From Patescibacteria group bacterium (GTDB lineage: Bacteria; Patescibacteriota; WWE3; UBA101185; UBA10185), in assembly GCA_018056275.1 (NCBI GenBank), contig JAGPFW010000043.1:1-5336 (forward strand): a DNA stretch of 5,336 nucleotides. The letters run 5' to 3'. Both the position numbers and the translations under genes were made by a program. The notes under the pieces were generated by a model. The model was not told the origin of the DNA. It was given only the letters and a program-made list of their open reading frames with translations, and ran no database searches. Of the stretch, positions 1 to 5,235 are shown one piece after another; the stretch's first letter is position 1, and each line of letters opens with the position of its first letter.

Positions 1-259
1 GAAGGAGGCTTACGGCGCCCCCACCGCCGATAGCACCCAAAACTCCTCCCCAAACCCCACCAACTTTGGCGCCCTGGAGACCAAACCCCAAAGAAACCAG
101 GGCGGCAATGATGAGGTAGAACACCCCATCGAGAATCCCGGAAACGACGTACCAGTAAAACAAAAAACTCGTTGCGGACTGATACGTCGGGATTAGGGGT
201 TCTCCCTGAAGAAAATACAATAGACAAAACCAAATCAGAGCCAAAACAACACCTATCAT
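1..259 (-). CDS. Small membrane protein with glycine zipper, partial (3' end off the window)
   Basis: Reading the minus strand from the ATG at 259-257 gives 86 codons without a stop, running off the left edge. The product is strongly hydrophobic. One membrane segment spans about residues 2-18, and a second spans about 32-60 (FLFYWYVVSG onward, rich in aromatics). A third glycine-rich stretch has Gly at 63, 67, 71, 75 and 79, a perfect GxxxG ladder typical of tightly packed or oligomerising membrane helices. The start is well supported: an AGGAGG lies 6 nt upstream and a sigma70-like promoter lies behind it. I do not recognise the family, and the missing C-terminus may hold the informative part. 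GC is about 52%, against roughly a third in the central genes, so a separate origin or different codon pressure is possible. Its function is unknown; an integral inner-membrane location is inferred from hydrophobicity. Confidence 0.72.
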   Translation of the reverse strand, partial: MIGVVLALIWFCLLYFLQGEPLIPTYQSATSFLFYWYVVSGILDGVFYLIIAALVSLGFGLQGAKVGGVWGGVLGAIGGGGAVSLL

Positions 260-265
260 ACCACA

Positions 266-271
266 CCTCCT
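266..271 (-). promoter_or_regulatory. Strong Shine-Dalgarno of the left-edge membrane gene
   Basis: The minus strand reads AGGAGG, then a 6-nt spacer (TGTGGT), then ATG. This near-perfect ribosome-binding site fixes the start at 259 and contrasts with the genes at 1167 and 5220, which have none. Confidence 0.8.
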
Positions 272-301
272 ATATATCGGATTTTCTAAAGGAACATTAA
301 G

Positions 302-330
302 AGTATACTATATATCAAGGACTTTTTCAA
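302..330 (-). promoter_or_regulatory. Sigma70-type promoter for the left-edge membrane gene
   Basis: On the minus strand there is a -35 TTGAAA (330-325), a 17-nt spacer and a -10 TATACT (307-302). Transcription would start near 295, giving a leader of about 36 nt before the ATG at 259. The spacer contains GATATATAG, a 9-mer repeated just upstream of the Shine-Dalgarno (278-270). Confidence 0.7.
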
Positions 331-380
331 CTATGGGACAGAGATGGCATACTATTTACACTTTATCCCAATTTAATTGT

Positions 381-399
381 GCAATTCTGAAAGAATTGC
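381..399. repeat. Short inverted repeat between greA and the membrane gene
   Basis: GCAATTCT and AGAATTGC form an 8-bp perfect stem around a 3-nt loop (or 7 bp around 5 nt). It lies about 125 nt downstream of the greA stop in the otherwise non-coding 260-521 interval. Neither strand has a convincing T-tract after it, so it is at best a weak transcript end or mRNA-stabilising hairpin for greA. It could also be a protein-binding palindrome upstream of the 302-330 promoter. Confidence 0.45.
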
Positions 400-521
400 T
401 TAAGACATAATACCAAGTCAACTTAAGGAAAAACTAGACACAAACAAGAAATCTTCATACACTGGCTATCGGATCTATCGAGAATATGAATAGTTCTATT
501 GAGTAAGAAAAACGACACTTC

Positions 522-992
522 CTAGGCTATTTTCACAATTTTGTAGGTCAACATCCCTATAGGAGCTTCCACTTCAAAAGAATCTCCCACTTTTTTACCC
601 ACTAAGGAAGCACCTAAAGGAGATTCATGGGAAATTTTATTTTCCAGAGGATCCGCCTCTTGAGCGCCCACAATATAAAAAGTTTCCTCTCCACCATCTA
701 TCTTAACCGTAACTTTAGAACCAATACGCACTTCCCCAGTACCTGCTTCCTCGTTAATCACTTCAGCGTTTTTGATAAGTTCTTCCAATTCGGAAATTCT
801 ACCCTCAACAAAGGCCTGCTCTTGCTGTGCAGCATCGTATTCAGCGTTTTCCGAAATATCCCCCATTTCTCTAGCTTCTTTTATTCTTTGAGCCACCGCA
901 GGCCTTTTTTCCTGCAGTAATTGGGAGAGTTCACTTTTTAATTTTTCCAAACCGTCTTGCGTTAAATAAACGGTATTTTTATTTTTTGACAT
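522..992 (-). CDS. greA: Transcription elongation factor GreA
   Basis: GreA binds the secondary channel of RNA polymerase and stimulates cleavage of the 3' end of backtracked RNA, restarting stalled complexes. The 156-residue product has the family's usual length and two-domain layout. Residues about 5-78 form the N-terminal antiparallel coiled coil, with the family signature REMGDISENAEYDAA at its tip. Asp45 and Glu48 match the acidic pair (D41/E44 in E. coli) that positions the catalytic Mg2+. Residues about 85-156 form the FKBP-like C-terminal domain, including the conserved ISHESPLGASLVGKKVGD stretch. The start is supported by AGAGG at 1005-1001, 8 nt before the ATG, and the stop is TAG. 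The gene is transcribed alone, divergently from pepF, behind a strong promoter and a structured leader (1011-1064) that may attenuate its expression. No key residue is missing. Confidence 0.97.
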   Translation of the reverse strand: MSKNKNTVYLTQDGLEKLKSELSQLLQEKRPAVAQRIKEAREMGDISENAEYDAAQQEQAFVEGRISELEELIKNAEVINEEAGTGEVRIGSKVTVKIDGGEETFYIVGAQEADPLENKISHESPLGASLVGKKVGDSFEVEAPIGMLTYKIVKIA

Positions 993-1010
993 ATTTTTTT
1001 CCTCTTATGC

Positions 1011-1064
1011 TAGCTTCACACAGACAAAAACAACGCCTTTTTGGCGTTGGCTAAAGTGAAGCTA
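1011..1064 (-). promoter_or_regulatory. Nested stem-loop leader of greA mRNA
   Basis: In the greA transcript, TAGCTTCAC (1064-1056) is perfectly complementary to GTGAAGCTA (1019-1011). This 9-bp outer stem encloses a 7-bp inner hairpin (1049-1031) and its T-run. The outer stem ends only 5 nt before the greA ribosome-binding site (AGAGG, 1005-1001). The whole element lies downstream of the greA promoter, so it belongs to the leader. The stems are seen directly. A role in attenuation, RNA stability or access to the ribosome-binding site is inference. Confidence 0.6.
1026..1049 (-). terminator. Terminator-like hairpin in the greA leader (possible attenuator)
   Basis: On the minus strand, CAACGCC-AAAAA-GGCGTTG (1049-1031) forms a 7-bp GC-containing stem with a 5-nt loop, followed at once by TTTTT (1030-1026). 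This is the form of a Rho-independent terminator. It sits between the greA promoter and the greA start codon, with no other gene upstream on that strand, so it would act as a premature or conditional stop. The plus strand has no T-run after the hairpin, so the signal is directional. The T-tract is short (five, then GTCTG), which suggests partial termination. E. coli greA is known to have a leader terminator that yields the GraL RNAs; similarity in mechanism here is inferred. Confidence 0.55.
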
Positions 1065-1099
1065 TAAAGTAATAATACGCACACCCGCAGAACAGGGGA

Positions 1100-1128
1100 A
1101 TTTTAACAAAGACCATAGCTAATGTCAA
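1100..1128 (-). promoter_or_regulatory. Near-consensus sigma70 promoter of greA
   Basis: The minus strand has a consensus -35 TTGACA (1128-1123), a 17-nt spacer and a -10 TAAAAT (1105-1100). A TG placed one base before the -10 makes an extended -10 (TGTTAAAAT). The expected start is near 1093, giving a leader of about 100 nt that contains the nested hairpins. The 11-mer TTTGTTAAAAT is identical in the tRNA-Glu promoter at 4295-4305. Confidence 0.8.
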
Positions 1129-1150
1129 TTTACCTATATTAGAGCAACTA

Positions 1151-1159
1151 TGTTAAGAT
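1151..1159 (+). promoter_or_regulatory. Extended -10 element of pepF (probable leaderless start)
   Basis: TGTTAAGAT matches TGn plus a -10 (TAAGAT, 1154-1159) and lies 7 nt before the pepF ATG at 1167. The predicted transcription start is therefore 1166-1167, essentially the start codon. No clear -35 is present (TTTACC at 1129-1134 is a poor match at 19 nt), which extended -10 promoters tolerate. No Shine-Dalgarno precedes the ATG. Confidence 0.5.
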
Positions 1160-1166
1160 TTTAGGC

Positions 1167-2909
1167 ATGGAAATAAAAACCACATGGGATCTGTCATCTC
1201 TGAAGGAAAATTTTAAACAAGCAAAAGAAGAAAACATAAAATTTATACAAAAATGGCAAAAAAGAACTGATTTTTTGGAGCAACCCATCATACTAAAAGA
1301 GGCACTAGATGAATATGAGTTACTAGAAAGAAACTTTGGACCAGGAGGAGATGCATTTTTTCTGTTAAGCCTACGAACTGTGCTAGACCAAAATAATCCA
1401 ATAATTAAAGCAAAATATAACAAACTTCATCAAGAAATTATAAAGCTAGTAAATGATTTGGAGTTTTTTACACTTAAGCTTTCAAAAATACCAGAGAAAA
1501 CACAAACCCAGTTTCTGAATGATCCAAACTTAAAAGAGTACAAGCATTTTTTAGAAAGACTTTTTGTTAACGCAAAATATCTGCTGTCTGAGCCAGAAGA
1601 AAAAATCCTAAATCTAAAATCTAAAGTTGCACATGAGAACTGGGTAGAAATGCTAGAAAATATTCTTTCAAAAGAGGAACGAGATGGAAAAAACTTTGCA
1701 GAAATACTGGATTTGCTAAGTAACTCAAAAAAAGCCATTAGGGATAATGCGGCAAAAGACTTTAACAGCATTTTAGAAACCCATTTGGATGAAGCAGAGC
1801 ATGAAATTAACGCAATATTGGAAAACAACAGAATTGATATGAATTTAAGGGGATTTAAATCTCCCGAAGAGCCAAGACATGTGGCAGATGACATAGACCC
1901 ATCGGTTATTGAAACATTAATAAAAACTGTAGAAGAGAGCTTTATTATTTCCAGAAGATTTTACGAATTAAAAGCAAAACTACTGAACCAAGAAAAGCTA
2001 AGTTATCATGAAAGAAATGTTCCTTACGGAAATTTGGATAAAACAATAAGTTTTGAGGAGGCGGTACGAATTGTAAAAAAATCCCTATTAAACTTAGACC
2101 CTCAATTTTCAAACTTGTTTGAAAAATATCTCAGTAACGGACAAATAGATGCTTTTCCTAAAAAGCACAAGGATCCTGGGGGCGCGTGTATTTCTAATTT
2201 GCAAAGACAACCTATTTTTATTTATCTAAACTTTTTGGGAAAAATAAGGGATATAACTACAATTGCCCATGAGATGGGACATGCGATTCATTTTGAGTTA
2301 GCAAAAACACACCAAAACGCTCTTAATGATGGAGCCTCTTTGGCAATAGCCGAAGTAGCCAGTACATTTATGGAAGATTTTGTATTGCAAGAAATCTCCC
2401 AACAAATAGATGAGGAAACGCTACTTTCATTACAAATGGAAAGACTCAACGACCAAGTTTCCTCTATACAAAGACAAATAGCTTGTTATAAATTTGAGTT
2501 AGATCTTCATCGGGAGCATGCCAAAAAAGGTTATTTACCCGCAAAGTTTATTGGAGAATTGTTTCAAGAAAATATGAAGGCTTATATGGGTGATTTTGTA
2601 GAGCAATCTAAGGGATCAGAAAATTGGTGGGTGTATTGGTCACATATTAGAAACTTTTTCTATGTATATTCTTATGCAAGTGGGTTACTAATTTCCAAAA
2701 GTTTGCAATCAGAAGTGAATAAAAATCCTAAATTCATTGAGAAGTTTAAAACATTACTTTCTTTGGGAGCTAGCGTTTCCCCTGCGGATGCATTTAAAAA
2801 AGTGGGCATTGATATTGAAGATAAAAATTTTTGGGCAAAGGGTATAAAAGAGCAAGAAAAATTATTGGATGACACATGGACATTGGCCAAAAAACTTGGG
2901 AAAATTTAA
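1167..2909 (+). CDS. pepF: Oligoendopeptidase F, M3B family zinc metallopeptidase
   Basis: PepF enzymes cleave short peptides in the cytoplasm; this 580-residue protein is close to the usual length of about 600. The metzincin-like HEMGH motif gives zinc ligands His368 and His372 with Glu369 as catalytic base. Glu396 in AIAEVASTFMEDF is the expected third ligand, 24 residues after His372. Upstream of the zinc site, DPGGACISN leads into IFIYLNFLGKIRDITTIAHEMGH, as in the family. Near the C-terminus, FYVYSYASG (Tyr499, Tyr501, Tyr503) matches the conserved tyrosine-rich substrate and catalytic segment. The N-terminal half (about 1-200) is the helical PepF N-terminal region, and its WDLSSL opening is family-typical, supporting this start. 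There is no signal peptide. The gene has no Shine-Dalgarno and an extended -10 just ahead of the ATG, suggesting a leaderless mRNA. It is divergent from greA, and the next gene follows after 2 nt. Confidence 0.95.
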   Translation: MEIKTTWDLSSLKENFKQAKEENIKFIQKWQKRTDFLEQPIILKEALDEYELLERNFGPGGDAFFLLSLRTVLDQNNPIIKAKYNKLHQEIIKLVNDLEFFTLKLSKIPEKTQTQFLNDPNLKEYKHFLERLFVNAKYLLSEPEEKILNLKSKVAHENWVEMLENILSKEERDGKNFAEILDLLSNSKKAIRDNAAKDFNSILETHLDEAEHEINAILENNRIDMNLRGFKSPEEPRHVADDIDPSVIETLIKTVEESFIISRRFYELKAKLLNQEKLSYHERNVPYGNLDKTISFEEAVRIVKKSLLNLDPQFSNLFEKYLSNGQIDAFPKKHKDPGGACISNLQRQPIFIYLNFLGKIRDITTIAHEMGHAIHFELAKTHQNALNDGASLAIAEVASTFMEDFVLQEISQQIDEETLLSLQMERLNDQVSSIQRQIACYKFELDLHREHAKKGYLPAKFIGELFQENMKAYMGDFVEQSKGSENWWVYWSHIRNFFYVYSYASGLLISKSLQSEVNKNPKFIEKFKTLLSLGASVSPADAFKKVGIDIEDKNFWAKGIKEQEKLLDDTWTLAKKLGKI

Positions 2910-2911
2910 AT

Positions 2912-4258
2912 ATGGACTCAAGTACAAAAGAATTGGATACAGAAAGTGTTATAGATAATACGCCCACAGGTGAAAGCAATAAACTAAATTATGAAACTTT
3001 AACAACAAGCGAATCCACAAGGCCAACCAGCCAAATAAATTCCAATGAATTTTCTAAAGAAAAAGAAAAATTAGATATCCCAAGAAAGAAGAAACCCAAA
3101 ATCTCATTAGTAAAATTGACCATAATTATAATAATAGCCTCCCTTGCGGTGGCGACTTATTTATCTTCACAATCCAAGGGACTCATAAAAAACGGTAAGG
3201 AAAACCCACAAAATGAACCCGAAAATTTAATTGTAATAGAGGAACCAAAAGTAGAGAATCCATACATTAAATTTGAATCTGGACAATTTAAATTTTCTTT
3301 TGAGTACAACCCTATGGAACAGAACATGATCCAAAGAGGCGCTTTTTCCACAGAACCTGCCTTTTTTATGATTAGTGGAAAAGAAAATAATCCAGTAGAA
3401 CTAGAAAATGAGAAGGATCTGCAAGAAGGGTATTTGGTAAAAATCTCAGTTTTTGAAGGCATAGAAAGAGATATACAGGATCTAGCTCAAAGAAAAATAG
3501 AAAAATTCAAACTTGAATGTCCTACTCAAAGGGAAATAGGAAATTTATATGGCACAACAATTAATGGAATCTCAGGGGTAGCCTTTGAAGTAAAAAACTG
3601 TGACCAAGATTATATAATTAGATTTGTAAATTTTGAAGGCTTTGTTTTTGAAATAGCTCAAATATACAGAGGAGATATAGGATTTAAGCAACAATACAAA
3701 GCAAAAACCGACTTGATTGTTTGGAGTATTAATTGGAGATGGCAATTACAAGAGAGACCTCCCACAACAACGATTAGAAACGAAGAGTTTCTGATTGAAA
3801 TAGCACACCCATGGCTAAATACAACATGCTGCGATATAACGAAACCTTCGCTTGAGGGACTACAAAAAATAGCTATCTTAACAAAACTAAAAGAGGAAAA
3901 TGTAATTCCAGCAAAAGAGGAGCCAAATGATAAATTAGGATTTTTTGCCCTGAAAAGAAAAGAGAAGGGATTTGAGCTATTTATTAATGAGCAAAAACAA
4001 GCACTAATACAAGAGTACAAAGTAGTTGAAGGCAAAAATCCAAGTGGATTAAGCGAAAACAATGTTAGGGTAGGAACCCTAGAGGGAATAAGATTGCAAA
4101 ATTATGCTTGGTGGGGAACTGTTATTTATGTAAACCATTCTCAAGCGGACGCTTTTTTGATTATTGTTATACCAAATGGAATATCTAAGGATTTTGAGGG
4201 AGTAATTAACACTATTTTGGCAAATATTTCATTTTTGGAAAATACTAAGAAAAATTAA
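2912..4258 (+). CDS. Membrane-anchored extracytoplasmic protein, possibly two PsbP-like domains
   Basis: This is a 448-residue protein of no family I can name with confidence. Residues 1-60 are rich in Ser, Thr, Asn and Glu and look disordered. A basic patch (about 53-63, ending PRKKKPK) precedes a single membrane helix at about 66-85, so the positive-inside rule predicts a cytoplasmic N-terminus and an outside C-terminus. The exterior part seems to hold two related units, about 116-275 and 290-445. Each opens with a FxFxF or FLIEI strand followed by an aromatic/Pro segment, has a central GI-type 'gly then hydrophobic' strand, and closes with a helix plus a SINW or ISFL strand. That outline resembles PsbP/Mog1-like domains, but this is a guess. 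Cys203, Cys230, Cys306 and Cys307 could form disulfides. The gene starts 2 nt after the pepF stop, so the two are probably co-transcribed. An in-frame ATG at 2876 would add 12 residues and overlap pepF by 34 nt. I prefer 2912 because it needs no overlap; both starts have only a weak GGA upstream. Confidence 0.85.
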   Translation: MDSSTKELDTESVIDNTPTGESNKLNYETLTTSESTRPTSQINSNEFSKEKEKLDIPRKKKPKISLVKLTIIIIIASLAVATYLSSQSKGLIKNGKENPQNEPENLIVIEEPKVENPYIKFESGQFKFSFEYNPMEQNMIQRGAFSTEPAFFMISGKENNPVELENEKDLQEGYLVKISVFEGIERDIQDLAQRKIEKFKLECPTQREIGNLYGTTINGISGVAFEVKNCDQDYIIRFVNFEGFVFEIAQIYRGDIGFKQQYKAKTDLIVWSINWRWQLQERPPTTTIRNEEFLIEIAHPWLNTTCCDITKPSLEGLQKIAILTKLKEENVIPAKEEPNDKLGFFALKRKEKGFELFINEQKQALIQEYKVVEGKNPSGLSENNVRVGTLEGIRLQNYAWWGTVIYVNHSQADAFLIIVIPNGISKDFEGVINTILANISFLENTKKN

Positions 4259-4275
4259 ACCACCAAAACTGTTAA

Positions 4276-4305
4276 TTGACGTCTTTTTTTGCTTTTTGTT
4301 AAAAT
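4276..4305 (+). promoter_or_regulatory. Promoter of tRNA-Glu
   Basis: A -35 TTGACG (4276-4281) and a -10 TAAAAT (4300-4305) are separated by 18 nt, with a T-rich spacer and TG one base before the -10 (TGTTAAAAT). Transcription would begin near 4312, about 18 nt before the mature tRNA. The 11-mer TTTGTTAAAAT at 4295-4305 also occurs in the greA promoter. Confidence 0.75.
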
Positions 4306-4329
4306 CTTGCTATTGTTTGCAGGGATTAA

Positions 4330-4404
4330 GGCCCCATCGTCTAACGGTTAGGACAGCAGATTCTCAATCTGTAAATCGGAGTTCGATTCTCCGTGGGGTC
4401 ACCA
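4330..4404 (+). tRNA. tRNA-Glu (anticodon CTC), CCA encoded
   Basis: This RNA decodes GAG. The full cloverleaf can be drawn. The acceptor is GGCCCCA (4330-4336) with TGGGGTC (4394-4400), one G-U pair at 2-71. The D stem is GTC/GAC (4339-4341 with 4352-4354). The anticodon stem GCAGA/TCTGT (4356-4360, 4368-4372) closes a 7-nt loop TTCTCAA with anticodon CTC at 4363-4365. The variable region is 4 nt. The T stem CGGAG/CTCCG encloses TTCGATT (4382-4388). The discriminator is A4401 and the CCA end is encoded at 4402-4404. It is a single gene with its own promoter. Most bacteria rely on tRNA-Glu(TTC), so this is likely the second glutamate isoacceptor. Confidence 0.97.
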
Positions 4405-4407
4405 ATT

Positions 4408-4436
4408 GAGCTTTTGAAAACTCTTGCGCTTTTTTT
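4408..4436 (+). terminator. Weak intrinsic terminator after tRNA-Glu
   Basis: Four nt after the CCA end, GAGcTTT (4408... through 4414) can pair with AAACTC (4418-4423) around a tiny loop, with a bulged C. A run of seven T (4430-4436) follows after TTGCGC. The T-tract and position fit a tRNA terminator, but the stem is AT-rich, imperfect and separated from the T-run by 6 nt. Confidence 0.35.
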
Positions 4437-4647
4437 AACTCAAAAACACCTGCTAAACATAAAACCCTAAACCTAAAATATCACCGCATATAATAACTGC
4501 TTGAAAAAACCTCCTTTCTTGATTTCACACATTTCTCTAAAAGTAAGATCCTAAATGATTTTGAATTCTCAAAAGATAAAGTGATAAAGGTATTTTCAAA
4601 AATAATGATCTTTATAGTTTTAACTTCTAAGGGCTGACTTTGCTCAC

Positions 4648-5220
4648 TTATTCACTTAAGAACCATGCAGGATAATTACTAAGAAGGCTTTTCCAAGATT
4701 TGTATAGGGGTGCAATTTCTGATTTTAGCTCGGGTAATAACCCAATATCTCTATAATCCCTTTCAAGCTTAGCTAAAGGTTCTTCTTTTCCCAGTTTATT
4801 AGCCATATCAATATATACTATATCTGTAAAGTGACTTACAGAGTCTGCTGCAGCTAATAACTTTGCTTCTATTGAATTAGGTTGCACATCTTTACAGCGA
4901 TGCGCTCTTACGCAATGCGCAATTTTCCTTACAAGATCTTCAGGTATGTTCAGAGTAGGTAGAAACCTTAATACTTCTCGTTCAGAACGAACTGCATGAT
5001 CCTCTTCTCGTTCCCCAACAAGCTGGCCAATATCATGTAACCATACCGAGGATAGTAAAATGTCTTCATCAGCTTCTGGATGTGATTTTAATAAGTGTTT
5101 AACCCACTTTTCTAATATTGCCACATGTCTTGGTAATTCATCATAGAGCCTAACATTAGGATCACTACTTTCAAATGTTTCTAAAAAATGAAGTTTCGCT
5201 TTTTCCACTAAATCCACCAT
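4648..5220 (-). CDS. HD-domain protein, predicted metal-dependent phosphohydrolase
   Basis: The 190-residue protein carries the ordered motifs of the HD superfamily: His32 (RHVAILEKWV), the His62-Asp63 pair (WLHDIGQL), His75 (EDHAVRSE), His102/His107 (IAHCVRAHR) and Asp126 (LAAADSVSHF). Together these would bind one or two metal ions and hydrolyse a phosphoester. Spacing and length (about 190-220) are like stand-alone YpgQ/YedJ-type HD hydrolases rather than the large RelA/SpoT or HD-GYP proteins. The substrate, possibly a nucleotide, cannot be told from sequence. There is no signal peptide or membrane segment, so it is probably cytoplasmic. The ATG at 5220 is the first after an in-frame TAA at 5232-5230 and has no Shine-Dalgarno. 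An extended -10 ends 6 nt before it, suggesting a leaderless mRNA. GC (about 39%) is somewhat above that of pepF. It converges on the tRNA gene across about 240 nt of AT-rich DNA. Confidence 0.88.
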   Translation of the reverse strand: MVDLVEKAKLHFLETFESSDPNVRLYDELPRHVAILEKWVKHLLKSHPEADEDILLSSVWLHDIGQLVGEREEDHAVRSEREVLRFLPTLNIPEDLVRKIAHCVRAHRCKDVQPNSIEAKLLAAADSVSHFTDIVYIDMANKLGKEEPLAKLERDYRDIGLLPELKSEIAPLYKSWKSLLSNYPAWFLSE

Positions 5221-5226
5221 GGAGTC

Positions 5227-5235
5227 ATTTTACCA
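5227..5235 (-). promoter_or_regulatory. Extended -10 element of the HD gene (probable leaderless start)
   Basis: The minus strand reads TGGTAAAAT, then 6 nt (GACTCC), then the ATG at 5220. Counting from a -10 ending at position -7 puts +1 exactly on the A of the ATG. No good -35 is found 16-18 nt upstream. The element coincides with the last Trp codon and TAA stop of the partial upstream reading frame. Confidence 0.5.

Noticed and set aside
381..399. Hairpin as a definite intrinsic terminator of greA
   Set aside because: The stem is AT-rich and neither strand has a T-tract directly after it.
627..920. 97-codon plus-strand open frame opposite greA
   Set aside because: It lies wholly antisense to a certain greA gene, has a Phe/Ser-rich shadow composition and no supporting start signals.
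1148..1894. Minus-strand open frames opposite pepF
   Set aside because: They are Ser/Phe-rich mirror frames of an A-rich coding strand. The plus-strand PepF motifs are unambiguous.
2672..2979. Short minus-strand frames across the pepF / next-gene junction
   Set aside because: They overlap two well-supported plus-strand genes and show no ribosome-binding site or family motif.
3157..4062. Minus-strand frames opposite the anchored protein
   Set aside because: Composition is that of antisense shadows. The plus-strand frame has a clear membrane segment and domain-like pattern.
4260..4297. T-rich run (4283-4290 and 4293-4297) as terminator of the pepF operon
   Set aside because: No stable stem precedes it. 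The stretch is better explained as the T-rich spacer of the tRNA promoter, so the operon may read through into the tRNA.
4459..4478. CCCTAAACCTAAA, telomere-like repeat
   Set aside because: There is only about one and a half units in AT-rich DNA; this is chance-level similarity.
4557..4576. TTTTGA/TCAAAA inverted repeat (4559-4574) as a terminator of the HD gene
   Set aside because: It is a 6-bp AT-dominated stem about 75 nt past the HD stop with no following T-run, too weak to call.
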